Part shown: positions 23,619-32,590 of the stretch, piece by piece
Position numbering within the stretch: the first letter of the stretch is position 1
How the letters are laid out: every line of letters begins with the position of its first letter
NCBI RefSeq assembly: GCF_029623395.1
Contig: NZ_JAPYKK010000019.1
Location: forward strand, 1 to 64,000
Reading direction: 5' to 3'
Source of the DNA: Sphingomonas echinoides
GTDB taxonomy: Bacteria > Pseudomonadota > Alphaproteobacteria > Sphingomonadales > Sphingomonadaceae
Length of the DNA stretch: 64,000 nucleotides
Program-made: the position numbers and the translations under genes
The notes under the pieces: generated by a model
What the model was told of the DNA's origin: nothing
Databases searched by the model: none
The model's input: only the letters and a program-made list of their open reading frames with translations

Positions 23619-25709
23619 ATGTTGCGTCAGTATGAACTTGTCGATCGGGTCCTGGACTACGATCCTACGGCAAACGAAGCCCTGCTCAATCGCGCCTATG
23701 TCTTTTCGATGCAGGCGCATGGCAGCCAGAAACGCGCGAACGGCGACCCGTATTTCAGCCACCCGATCGAGGTGGCGGGGATCCTGACCGACCTGCATCT
23801 CGACGACGAGACGATCGCCACCGCGATCCTCCACGACACGATCGAGGATACCGTCGCCACGCCCGAGGAGATCACCCGGCTGTTCGGGGCGAATGTCGCG
23901 CGGCTGGTCGACGGCGTCACCAAATTGTCCAAGATCGAGGCGCAAACGGAGAACGAGCGCGCCGCCGAGAATTTGCGCAAGTTCCTGCTCGCGATGTCGG
24001 ACGACATCCGCGTGTTGCTGGTCAAGCTCGCCGACCGGCTGCACAACATGCGCACGCTGCATTTCATCAAGAACCCCGACAAGCGCAAACGCATCGCGCG
24101 CGAGACGATGGATATCTACGCACCGCTCGCCGAGCGGATCGGCATGTACGAATTCATGAAGGAGATGCAGACGCTCGCCTTCGCGCAGCTCGAGCCCGAG
24201 GCGTATGAATCGATCACGATCCGGCTCGCGCAGCTCAAGGAGGGCGGCGGGGACCGGATCGCGAAGATTGGGTCGGGGCTCAAGCTGTTGCTGTCGCGTC
24301 ACGGGTTGGAAGCGGAGATTTCGGGACGCGAAAAGCATCCCTATTCGATCTGGAAGAAGATGGCCGAGCGGCACATCAGCTTCGAGCAGCTGAGCGACAT
24401 CATGGCGTTCCGCGCAATCGTGTCGAGCGAGGAAGCGTGTTACGAGGCGCTCGGCGTGATCCACCGCCGCTGGCCGATGGTGCCCGGACGGTTCAAGGAT
24501 TACATCTCGACCCCCAAGCGCAACGGCTATCGCTCGCTCCACACGACGATCATCCACGCCGACAATACCCGCGTCGAAATCCAGATCCGCACGACCGCGA
24601 TGCACGAGGAAGCCGAACTGGGCCTCGCCGCGCACTGGGCGTACAAGCAGGACAAGGTCCGCCCCGACACGCAGCACAGCTGGATCACCGACCTGGTCGA
24701 GATCCTCGACAATGCCGAGAGCCCGGAAGAGCTGCTCGAACACACCCGCATGGCGATGTACCAGGATCGGATCTTCGCTTTCACCCCCAAGGGCGAGCTC
24801 CACCAGCTTCCCAAGGGCGCGACCCCGATCGACTTCGCTTATGCGGTCCACACAGATCTTGGCGACCAGGCGGTCGGCGCGAAGATCAACGGTCGAGTGG
24901 TGCCGCTCCGCACCACGATCGAGAATGGCGACCAGGTGCAAATTCTGCGCTCAAAGGCACAGGAACCGCAGCCAAACTGGCTCAACTTTGCAATAACCGG
25001 CAAGGCACGTGCAGCAATTCGACGTCATTTGCGGCAAAAGGAACGCATCGAGACGCAGGCGCTCGGCCGCAAGATGTACGATGAGCTCGTCTCGCGCCTG
25101 CCCGCCCCACTCTCGAGCGAAGCCCAGGCGGTCGCACTCCAGCGGCTCAAGGTCCCCGACGAAGCCGCTTTGCTCGAGGCGATCGCGCGCCGTCGCATCC
25201 CGGATGCGTCTGTAATGGAGGCTTTAATGCCGGGGTCGGCCGGCACCGAGGCGATGCGCGACCTGCCCCCGCAATCGAGCGCGATCTCGATCCTCGGGCT
25301 GACGCCGGGCGTAGCGTTCGATCTTGCGGAATGCTGCCACCCGGTTCCGGGCGATCGCATCGTCGGCCTGCGCCGCCCCGACGCGGGGATCGAAGTCCAT
25401 GCCATTGATTGCGTTGTCTTAAGCGGCGCGGACGATGCCGATTGGGTCGATCTGTCGTGGGGCGACAAGTCCGAAGGCGCGACCGGGCGGATCTCGGTCG
25501 AGGTCAAGAACGAACCCGGCGCGCTCGGCACGATCGCGACGATCATCGGCGCGCAGAAGGCGAATATCGTCAACCTCCGGCTCGACAACCGCGACACCGG
25601 TTTCCACACCAACACGATCGACGTGGAAGTGCACGACGTGCACCATCTGATGCGTGTGATCGGCGCGTTGCGCGCGGCGGACGCGGTCAACGGGGTCGCG
25701 CGGGTATAA
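23619..25709 (+). CDS. rsh: Bifunctional (p)ppGpp synthetase/hydrolase (Rsh, RelA/SpoT)
   Basis: 696 residues from the ATG at 23619; a TTG three codons earlier is possible. Domain order: HD hydrolase (ILHDTIEDT near residue 72, intact metal motif), synthetase (RFKDYISTPKRNGYRSLHTT and EIQIRT), TGS (FTPKGELHQLPKGATPIDFAY), and C-terminal ACT (RISVEVKNEPGALGTIATI). The RFKD loop and the intact HD site fit a bifunctional enzyme, as expected for the single long Rsh of alphaproteobacteria. It makes and degrades the stringent-response alarmone in the cytosol. It stands alone between two unrelated genes. Confidence 0.95.
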   Translation: MLRQYELVDRVLDYDPTANEALLNRAYVFSMQAHGSQKRANGDPYFSHPIEVAGILTDLHLDDETIATAILHDTIEDTVATPEEITRLFGANVARLVDGVTKLSKIEAQTENERAAENLRKFLLAMSDDIRVLLVKLADRLHNMRTLHFIKNPDKRKRIARETMDIYAPLAERIGMYEFMKEMQTLAFAQLEPEAYESITIRLAQLKEGGGDRIAKIGSGLKLLLSRHGLEAEISGREKHPYSIWKKMAERHISFEQLSDIMAFRAIVSSEEACYEALGVIHRRWPMVPGRFKDYISTPKRNGYRSLHTTIIHADNTRVEIQIRTTAMHEEAELGLAAHWAYKQDKVRPDTQHSWITDLVEILDNAESPEELLEHTRMAMYQDRIFAFTPKGELHQLPKGATPIDFAYAVHTDLGDQAVGAKINGRVVPLRTTIENGDQVQILRSKAQEPQPNWLNFAITGKARAAIRRHLRQKERIETQALGRKMYDELVSRLPAPLSSEAQAVALQRLKVPDEAALLEAIARRRIPDASVMEALMPGSAGTEAMRDLPPQSSAISILGLTPGVAFDLAECCHPVPGDRIVGLRRPDAGIEVHAIDCVVLSGADDADWVDLSWGDKSEGATGRISVEVKNEPGALGTIATIIGAQKANIVNLRLDNRDTGFHTNTIDVEVHDVHHLMRVIGALRAADAVNGVARV

Positions 25710-25821
25710 CCAAGCCTCCGTTGAATTCTCTAGCGTTTTCAAATCTTCACGACGCGTACCGCGCTGAACCAAAGCCACCGCACCTCGTTTGTACCGCGAC
25801 GAAGACGACGGGACAGCGGCA

Positions 25822-26817
25822 ATGGACAACGGAACTTCACGACGCGGCGTGCTAGGCGCGGCGGCAATCGGCATCGGCGGGCTGGCGGCGGCGCAAGGGG
25901 TAAGCGCCCAAGGCAGCGCTACCCCCCAGGGTGCCGCGCCCTTGCGGGATCCCCGCACCAAATACACCAACACGCCCTTCCCCGAACAGCGCCAGCCGTG
26001 GCCCGCGCTCCAGTCCAAGATGAATCCCAAACCCGATTGTGGCGAGCGCAGCTATCGCGGGTCGGGCAAGCTTGCCGGTCGTAAGGCGTTGTTGACGGGG
26101 GCGGATTCCGGGATCGGGCGCGCCGCGGCGATCGCCTTTGCGCGCGAAGGCGCGGACGTCGCGATCAACTATCACCCCGACGAGGAGCCCGATGCGCGCG
26201 AGGTGGTCGACCTGATCCGCCAGGCCGGGCGCAAGGCGGTCGCGATCCCGCGCGACCTGCGTACGCTTGAAGGCTGCGAGGCGATCGTCGCGGCGGCGCG
26301 GAAAGGACTCGGCGGGATCGACCTGCTGGTCAACAACGCGGCCTATCAGCAATCCAAGGAGGATATCTTCGCGATCAGCGACGAACAGATGGTCCGCACC
26401 TTCGAAACCAACATCTTCGCCTATTTCCGCATCGCCAAGGCGGTGGCGAAGGACATGCCGCCGGGGTCGGTGATCCTCAACACCGGATCGGTCAATTCCT
26501 ACGATCCGGGGCCGGAACTGCTTGATTATGCGTCGACCAAGGGCGCGATCCTGATCTTCACCAAGGGCCTCGCCAAGCAACTCGCCAAGCGCGGCATCCG
26601 CGTCAACATGATCGCGCCCGGGCCAATCTGGACCCCGTTGCAAGTCGCGGGCGGGCAATTGGCGGGAAAGATGGGCGAATTCGGGCAGGACACCCCGCTC
26701 GGTCGCGCTGGCCAGCCCGCCGAACTGGCGTCGCTGTTCGTGATGCTGGCGGCGGACGACGCCAGCTTCTCGACTGGCACCTCCGTCGGCGCGCATGGCG
26801 GCAAGGGGAGTCCGTAA
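25822..26817 (+). CDS. SDR family oxidoreductase with Tat signal (YghA-like)
   Basis: 331 residues from the ATG at 25822. The first 32 residues are a twin-arginine signal (TSRRGVLGAAAIGIGGLAAA, then VSAQG). The SDR domain has TGADSGIGRAAA (cofactor), NNAAYQ, the catalytic YASTK (Tyr-xxx-Lys) and IAPGPIWTPL. The long N-terminal extension with KYTNTPFPEQ and CGERSYRGSGKLAG is the YghA/YhxC-type SDR form. Export of an NAD(P)-dependent enzyme implies it travels folded with its cofactor. Substrate unknown. Confidence 0.88.
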   Translation: MDNGTSRRGVLGAAAIGIGGLAAAQGVSAQGSATPQGAAPLRDPRTKYTNTPFPEQRQPWPALQSKMNPKPDCGERSYRGSGKLAGRKALLTGADSGIGRAAAIAFAREGADVAINYHPDEEPDAREVVDLIRQAGRKAVAIPRDLRTLEGCEAIVAAARKGLGGIDLLVNNAAYQQSKEDIFAISDEQMVRTFETNIFAYFRIAKAVAKDMPPGSVILNTGSVNSYDPGPELLDYASTKGAILIFTKGLAKQLAKRGIRVNMIAPGPIWTPLQVAGGQLAGKMGEFGQDTPLGRAGQPAELASLFVMLAADDASFSTGTSVGAHGGKGSP

Positions 26818-26842
26818 CCCCTTCCGCCCGGGTCGCTTTTGC

Positions 26843-28132
26843 TCAGGCGGCCTGTGCGGCCAGGCGCGCGGCGAGCTTTTCTTCCTCGGTCCAGATCTTG
26901 CGCTCGCGCGGTGGCTTGGGTGCCTTGACCTGCTTGACCGGACCGCCGCCCAGCACGGGCGCGCGCTTGGTCGAGTGCCGCGCGACTTCGCAATGCCATG
27001 CGTGATCGTCGTGTACGGCAAGCGTCCGCCCGATTTCGCGCTCGACGTCGTGGAGCCACGCGCGCTGTTCGGCATCGCACAGCGTGATCGCATGACCGCT
27101 GCGCCCGGCGCGACCGGTACGGCCGATCCGGTGGACATAGCTTTCGGGCAGGCTCGGCAGATCGTGATTGAACACGTGCGTCACCGTATCGACGTCGATC
27201 CCGCGCGCTGCGATGTCGGTTGCGACCAGAACCTGGACGGTTCCAGCACGGAATGCGTCCAGTGCGCGCTCGCGTTGGCCTTGTGACTTATTGCCGTGCA
27301 GCGCCTCGGCGGTGATTCCCGCCTCGGTAATGAACGCGCAGACTTCGTTGGCGATGTTCTTCTGGAGCGTGAAGACGACCGCCTGGCCGATCTCCGGCGT
27401 CCGCAGCAATTCCAGCAAGGCGGCCTTCTTGTTCGTCGCATCGAGGAACATCACCGACTGCGCGATCCGGTCGACCGTGGTCGATGGCGGCGCGATCTCG
27501 ACGCTTGCGGGGTCGGTGAGGAGACTCTCGGCGAGCGCCGCGATCGCCTTGGGCATCGTTGCCGAGAACAGCACGGTGTGCCGGTCCTTCGGCAGCGTCG
27601 CGACGAGCCGCTCGATCGGCTTAGCGAAGCCCATGTCGAGCATCTGGTCCGCCTCGTCGAGCACCAGCGCCTCGAGTGCGGACAGGTCACACAGCCCCTG
27701 GTCGACCAGATCGAGCAAACGCCCGGGCGCGGCGACAAGGATGTCGACCCCCGCCTTGAGTGCCGCGACCTGATGGAACTGGCTGACGCCGCCAAAGATG
27801 GTGGTCACGTTGAACGACAGGTGCCGCCCGAAGCTCTCGAACCCTGCGGCGATCTGCGACACGAGCTCGCGCGTCGGCGCGAGCACGAGGATGCGCGCGC
27901 CGCCCGTGGGGGCCGGGCGCGGATCGGCGGCAAGCCGGTGGAGCAGCGGCAATGCGAAAGCAGCGGTCTTGCCCGTGCCGGTCTGCGCCATGCCGAGCAT
28001 GTCGCGCCCCTGCAGCAGCAGCGGGATCGACTGCGCCTGGATCGGCGTCGGGGTGGCATAACCTTCCTCGGCCAAAGCCTCGAGAATGCGCGGCGACAAA
28101 GCGAGATCGGCGAAGGTCAGGGTCATGATCAC
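26843..28132 (-). CDS. DEAD-box ATP-dependent RNA helicase (RhlE-like)
   Basis: 429 residues. GGAGG lies six bases before a GTG at 28132, so that start is preferred over the ATG two codons later. All helicase motifs are present: Q motif (PTPIQAQSIP), Walker A AQTGTGKT (49-56), PTREL, DEAD (159-162), SAT (FSATMP), and HRIGRTGRAG near the end of the RecA2 domain. The basic tail with KAPKPPRERK is typical of RhlE-type proteins that remodel structured RNA in ribosome assembly or cold response. It converges with the SDR gene (25-bp gap). Confidence 0.94.
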   Translation of the reverse strand: MIMTLTFADLALSPRILEALAEEGYATPTPIQAQSIPLLLQGRDMLGMAQTGTGKTAAFALPLLHRLAADPRPAPTGGARILVLAPTRELVSQIAAGFESFGRHLSFNVTTIFGGVSQFHQVAALKAGVDILVAAPGRLLDLVDQGLCDLSALEALVLDEADQMLDMGFAKPIERLVATLPKDRHTVLFSATMPKAIAALAESLLTDPASVEIAPPSTTVDRIAQSVMFLDATNKKAALLELLRTPEIGQAVVFTLQKNIANEVCAFITEAGITAEALHGNKSQGQRERALDAFRAGTVQVLVATDIAARGIDVDTVTHVFNHDLPSLPESYVHRIGRTGRAGRSGHAITLCDAEQRAWLHDVEREIGRTLAVHDDHAWHCEVARHSTKRAPVLGGGPVKQVKAPKPPRERKIWTEEEKLAARLAAQAA

Positions 28133-28387
28133 GAGGCGCCTCCAGCGCCGAGCAAGGCTGCGCCGGATAGGGCTTAGCGTAGGAGCGCGGGCAGGTAGGT
28201 TTTATGTTGCACTGCGTCAATCTCGAAAACCGTCCCTTGGAGGTTCTCTCTCGACGGCATCCCGAACGTCGGATGCACGTCGGTCGCTTCCGCTACCGTT
28301 TGCAGATTTTGCTCGTGCCCGTGCCTTGTCGATCCGGTCGACGCTGGTACGATCCCCCGAAAGATCGTCACTGGAAGGACAGCCCCC

Positions 28388-30208
28388 TTGGAACGCCGTA
28401 CATTTTTGAGCGCGAGCAGCGCCGCTGCCGCGCTCGCGCTTGCGCCCCGTATCGCTGGTGCCGCAGCCCCCGCGGGTGACGCTGCGCTCAACGCGACCTT
28501 CCAGACGATCTTCGAGCAGAATGTTCAGGAATCGCCCGAACAGGCGAGCAGCCTCGGGCTCGACAAGGGTGCCAACGCCGCGCTGAAAACCCGCCTCGAT
28601 GACCGCACCGCCGCGGATCGCGCTGAGGCGCTTGCGCGGACCCGCAAGGCGATCGCCGCAGTGCAGGCCGTTCCTGCAACCGGCCTGTCGCGCGCGGGCA
28701 AGCTCAACCGCGAGGTCGTTCTCTATTCGCTGACGCAGCGCACCGTCGGGCCGGAGAAGTTCGGCCTCGGCTCGCCCAATCGTCCCTATGTTCTGTCGCA
28801 ACAATCCGGCGCCTATTACGAGATCCCCGATTTTCTCAACAGCACGCATACGATCGTCACCGCCGCGGATGCTGACGCCTATTGCGCGCGCGTCGATGCA
28901 TTCGCGACCGCGCTCGACCAGGACAGCGCGATGCAGCAGAGCGAAGCCGCACGCGGGATCGTCGCGCCCGACTTCCTGCTCGACCTGACGCTTGGACAAC
29001 TCGCGAAGCTGCGTGCGCCCGCCGCCACAGAAAGTTCGATCGTGTCCTCCGTCGCAACCCGCGCCAAGGCGCGCGGCCTGATCGGGGACTGGGACAAACG
29101 CACCGCCGCGAGCCTCACCGACAAGGTCTATCCCGCGCTCGACCGCCAGATCGCGCTGGTGAAGAAGCTCCGCGCGACCGCGCGCAGCACGGCAGGGATC
29201 GCCCCGCTCCCGCGCGGAAGCGAAATCTACGCCGCCGCGCTCGCCGCCGCGACGACGACGAGCTTCACCCCCGACGAAGTCCACAAGATCGGGCTCGAGC
29301 AAGTCGCGGACCTGAGCGCGCAACTGGATGCGCTGCTCAAGACGCAGGGGCTGACGCAAGGCTCGACCGGCGCGCGGCTGACCGCGCTCAACCAGCGGCC
29401 CGAACAACTGTACCCTGACACCCCCGCAGGCCGTGCGGAACTGATCGCCGGGCTCAACACCGGCGTCGCCGCGATGCAGGAGAAGCTCGGCCAGGCGTTC
29501 CTCAACCCACCGTCCGCACCGCTCGACATCCGCGCGGTCCCGGTCGAAATTCAGGACGGCGCGCCCAACGGCTATTACAAGCGCGCCGCGCTCGATGGCT
29601 CGCGTCCCGCAATCTACTTCATTAACCTCAAGAACATCGAGAACTGGCCGAAATACACGCTGCCGTCGCTCAGCTATCACGAGGGCGTACCGGGGCATCA
29701 CCTCCAGCTCAGCCTCGTGGCGGCACTCGACATGCCGGTGCTACGCAAGCTCGGTTTCTTCAGCGCATATGGCGAAGGCTGGGCGCATTATGCCGAGCAG
29801 CTCGCCGAACCGCTCGGCGGCTATGCGACCCCGATCGAGCGTGCTGGCTATATCCAGTCGTTCCTGTTCCGCGCGGCGCGGCTGGTGGTCGATACCGGAA
29901 TTCATGCCAAGGGCTGGAGCCGCGACAAGGCGACCGACTATTTCGTCGAGGTCGTCGGCTTCACCCGCGGACGCTCGCAAAGCGAGATCGAGCGCTATTG
30001 CGCGATGCCGGGGCAGGCGTGCAGCTACAAGCTCGGGCATCTCAGCTGGATGCGCGCGCGCGACAAGGCGCAGAAGATCCTGGGGGCGAAGTTCGACCAG
30101 AAGCAGTTCCACGAGGTGCTGCGCGACGGCCCGGTCCCGCTGACGATCCTCGAACGGCTGAGCGAAGAGCGCGCGCGGGCGCAGCTTGCAGGGACGCCGA
30201 TCGTGTAA
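28388..30208 (+). CDS. DUF885 family protein, Tat-exported metallohydrolase-like
   Basis: 606 residues from a TTG with GGAAGGAC eight bases upstream. A twin-arginine signal (ERRTFLSASSAAAALALA) opens the protein, so it should be periplasmic. The DUF885 core has SYHEGVPGHHLQLS (about residue 431), a zinc-peptidase-like HExxxxH arrangement, followed by YGEGWAHYAEQL, which supplies the third acidic ligand region. Family members are predicted metallopeptidases; substrates are unknown. The 255-bp gap upstream (28133-28387) holds no credible gene or obvious hairpin. Confidence 0.88.
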   Translation: MERRTFLSASSAAAALALAPRIAGAAAPAGDAALNATFQTIFEQNVQESPEQASSLGLDKGANAALKTRLDDRTAADRAEALARTRKAIAAVQAVPATGLSRAGKLNREVVLYSLTQRTVGPEKFGLGSPNRPYVLSQQSGAYYEIPDFLNSTHTIVTAADADAYCARVDAFATALDQDSAMQQSEAARGIVAPDFLLDLTLGQLAKLRAPAATESSIVSSVATRAKARGLIGDWDKRTAASLTDKVYPALDRQIALVKKLRATARSTAGIAPLPRGSEIYAAALAAATTTSFTPDEVHKIGLEQVADLSAQLDALLKTQGLTQGSTGARLTALNQRPEQLYPDTPAGRAELIAGLNTGVAAMQEKLGQAFLNPPSAPLDIRAVPVEIQDGAPNGYYKRAALDGSRPAIYFINLKNIENWPKYTLPSLSYHEGVPGHHLQLSLVAALDMPVLRKLGFFSAYGEGWAHYAEQLAEPLGGYATPIERAGYIQSFLFRAARLVVDTGIHAKGWSRDKATDYFVEVVGFTRGRSQSEIERYCAMPGQACSYKLGHLSWMRARDKAQKILGAKFDQKQFHEVLRDGPVPLTILERLSEERARAQLAGTPIV

Positions 30209-30354
30209 CTTTGCGTCGGTCATGCTTCGGGGCGGGCCGGCGCCCAAGTTGATGGGCAAGGTGCGCGTTGCTTTCCGCTCCTGCCTGCGCCGGCGCACGG
30301 CACGCGCAAACCGCCCGCTTCCCCTCAAACCGAAACACTTCTAGACCGGCGCGC

Positions 30355-31404
30355 ATGACCCGTCCCGTTTCGGCCCCCGCTCTTTCCATCGTGATTCCCT
30401 GCTACAACGAAGCGGCGTGCCTCGACGTGCTGCACGCGCGGGTGGCCGCCGCGGCCCGTGCGGCGGTCGGGGACGATTACGAAATTCTGCTGATCAACGA
30501 CGGATCGCGCGACGACAGCTGGGGCGTGATGCAACGCCTCGCCGCCGCCGACCCGCGACTGGTGGTGATCAACCTGTCGCGCAACCACGGGCACCAGCTC
30601 GCGCTGACCGCCGGGCTCGACCTGTGCAGCGGCGCGCAGATCCTGATCATCGATGCCGATCTGCAGGATCCCCCCGAGCTGCTGACCGACATGCGCGCGG
30701 CAATGGCGTCGCAAGGCGCGGACGTGGTCTATGCCGTGCGCCGCAAGCGCGACGGCGAGACGCTGTTCAAGAAAGCCACCGCCGCCGCTTTCTATCGCCT
30801 GCTCGACCGAGTCACCGACACCGCGATCCCGCTCGATACTGGCGACTTCCGCCTGATGAGCCGGCGGGCGCTCGATGCGTTCCTGTCGATGCCGGAGCAG
30901 GCGCGGTTCATTCGCGGGATGGTCGCATGGGTCGGGTTCAAGCAGATCCCCTTCCCGTATGACCGCGCCGAGCGGCATGCGGGCGAGACCAATTACCCCT
31001 TGAGCAAAATGATCCGGCTCGCGTTCGACGCGGTCACCGGCTTCTCGACCGCGCCCTTGCGGTTCGCGAGCCACCTCGGGCTTGCGCTGACCGCGGCGTC
31101 GCTGCTGCTGTTCCTCTATATCGCGGTCGGCTTCTTCAGCGGGAGCGCGGTCGCAGGCTGGACCTCGACGATGCTCGTCGTCGTGCTGCTCGGCGCGTTC
31201 CAGATGTTCGTGCTCGGGATGATCGGCGAATATCTCGGGCGGCTCTACGTCGAATCGAAGCGCCGCCCCCTGTATATCGTCGGCGATGTCGTCGGCCCGA
31301 TCCAGGGCCGCGCGACGCTCGGTTATCGTGCCGAGGACGTCGCCGGCGAGAGCAATGTCACGATCGAAACGCCCGGCGACAGCGGGACCCTGCCGACCAA
31401 GTGA
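30355..31404 (+). CDS. GT2 family glycosyltransferase, GtrB/DPM1-like
   Basis: 349 residues. A cytosolic GT-A domain opens with LSIVIPCYNEAACLDVL and has the metal-binding DADLQDPPELL. Two membrane helices follow (about 243-265 and 278-300) with the typical GMIGEYLGRLYVESKRRPLY end. Such proteins (GtrB, ArnC, DPM1) charge undecaprenyl phosphate with a sugar on the inner face of the membrane. A GtrA-like flippase gene and a GT-C gene lie just beyond, completing a Gtr-like set. Its 3' end overlaps the convergent methyltransferase gene by 82 bp. Confidence 0.9.
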   Translation: MTRPVSAPALSIVIPCYNEAACLDVLHARVAAAARAAVGDDYEILLINDGSRDDSWGVMQRLAAADPRLVVINLSRNHGHQLALTAGLDLCSGAQILIIDADLQDPPELLTDMRAAMASQGADVVYAVRRKRDGETLFKKATAAAFYRLLDRVTDTAIPLDTGDFRLMSRRALDAFLSMPEQARFIRGMVAWVGFKQIPFPYDRAERHAGETNYPLSKMIRLAFDAVTGFSTAPLRFASHLGLALTAASLLLFLYIAVGFFSGSAVAGWTSTMLVVVLLGAFQMFVLGMIGEYLGRLYVESKRRPLYIVGDVVGPIQGRATLGYRAEDVAGESNVTIETPGDSGTLPTK

Positions 31405-32066
31405 CGCTCGAACCGGAAGATCGTCTCGAACAGGCGGTTGAGCACGGGCGGCGGCGGTGAATCGTCGCTGTCGTCGCGCCCGGTCATCCGCCCCGCCACG
31501 CGCGCGGCGGCGGCGAGCGGGAACAGCAGCGAATTGAAATAGCGCAACCCGTTCGAGCACAATCCAGCATCGCCGATCGCCTTGGCGAGCGTCGCCTTGG
31601 AATAGCGCCGATGGTGGTGGTTGACGACGTCATGCGCGCTCCACATCCAACGATGCGCGGGCACGGTGACGAGGATCTTGCCGCCCGGTTTCAAACACGC
31701 CGCCATCGCACGCAACGCGGCGACGTCGTCCTCGATATGCTCGACCACGTCGAGCACTGCGATCAAATCATACGCCCCGCGCTCGATTCCCGGCAGCGCG
31801 GGGAGCGGCGCGTTGCTGACCGGCTGGCCCAGCCGTTCCGACGCGATCGCGCGCGCGGCGGGATCGATCTCGATCGCCTCGACCGTTCCGAAAGCCGCGA
31901 GCATCGGAAGATTGTGCCCGGTACCGCAGCCGATCTCGAGAATTCGCGCGTCCTTGGGCAACCCACCCTCGCGAGTCAGGTAATCGGCAAGGATGTCGCG
32001 CCGCGCGCGGTACCACCAGTGCGTCGAATCATGCGCCGCCATGCGGTCGTAGACGATTCTATCCAC
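31323..32066 (-). CDS. Class I SAM-dependent methyltransferase
   Basis: 247 residues from a GTG with AGGG upstream. Motif I is ILEIGCGTGHNLP (about 42-54), the acidic residue of motif II is IEIDP, and LDVVEHIEDD plus LKPGGKILVTVPAH give the later motifs. The N-terminal HWWYRARRDIL and the NHHHRRYS segment resemble methyltransferases found beside polyprenyl-sugar transferases. It is followed upstream by gtrA on the same strand (33-bp gap), suggesting a role in modifying a lipid-linked sugar or glycan. The C-terminal 27 codons run antisense to the GT2 gene. Confidence 0.85.
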   Translation of the reverse strand: MDRIVYDRMAAHDSTHWWYRARRDILADYLTREGGLPKDARILEIGCGTGHNLPMLAAFGTVEAIEIDPAARAIASERLGQPVSNAPLPALPGIERGAYDLIAVLDVVEHIEDDVAALRAMAACLKPGGKILVTVPAHRWMWSAHDVVNHHHRRYSKATLAKAIGDAGLCSNGLRYFNSLLFPLAAAARVAGRMTGRDDSDDSPPPPVLNRLFETIFRFERHLVGRVPLSPGVSIVTLLSPATSSAR

Positions 32067-32099
32067 GCTCAGCCCTATTCCCGGTTGGAGCGATCCCGC

Positions 32100-32549
32100 T
32101 CATTTGAACACCAGCTGTCGATTGAGGAAGAAGGTAAGCGCGGTCGCCATGACGATCGCGGGCAACAGCGGCACCCACGCCGGATAGCCCAGCACCGCGG
32201 TCCCGAACCACGTGATCGCCGCGTTGAGCGCCATGCCCGATGCCTGCACCAGGACGAACTGCACTTGCTGCTTGGCACCCGGATCGCGCGTGCCATGGCC
32301 CTTGAAGCTCCACCGGCTGTGGAGGAAATACCCCGCCGCGACCGCCACCAGGAATGCGAACGGCACCGCATAGACCGCGTGCTGCCGATCGAACACATAC
32401 AGCGTCAGCGGAAGATACACCGCCGTATAGAGGACGGTGGACAGCCCACCGGCAACACCGAAGCGGATGATTTGTCCGAGCAATCCGCTCTCGCGTAAGC
32501 TCTGGATCTGTCTGTTGAGTGCCGTCACGGTCGCTTGCCCTTTACGCAT
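32100..32549 (-). CDS. GtrA-family membrane protein (probable polyprenyl-sugar flippase)
   Basis: 149 residues with four membrane helices and the family signatures IRFGVAGGLSTVLYTAVY, GYFLHSRWSFKGH and the terminal FFLNRQLVFK. GtrA-like proteins are thought to flip undecaprenyl-phosphate-linked sugars to the periplasm, after which a GT-C enzyme transfers the sugar. The GT2 (30355) and GT-C (32591) genes on either side provide the other two activities. The ATG at 32549 lies 41 bp from the divergent GT-C start; a GTG eight codons in is possible. Confidence 0.88.
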   Translation of the reverse strand: MRKGQATVTALNRQIQSLRESGLLGQIIRFGVAGGLSTVLYTAVYLPLTLYVFDRQHAVYAVPFAFLVAVAAGYFLHSRWSFKGHGTRDPGAKQQVQFVLVQASGMALNAAITWFGTAVLGYPAWVPLLPAIVMATALTFFLNRQLVFK

Positions 32550-32590
32550 GCCGCACTAGAGGGCGTTCTCGGCTTAGGAAAGCGTTTTGG

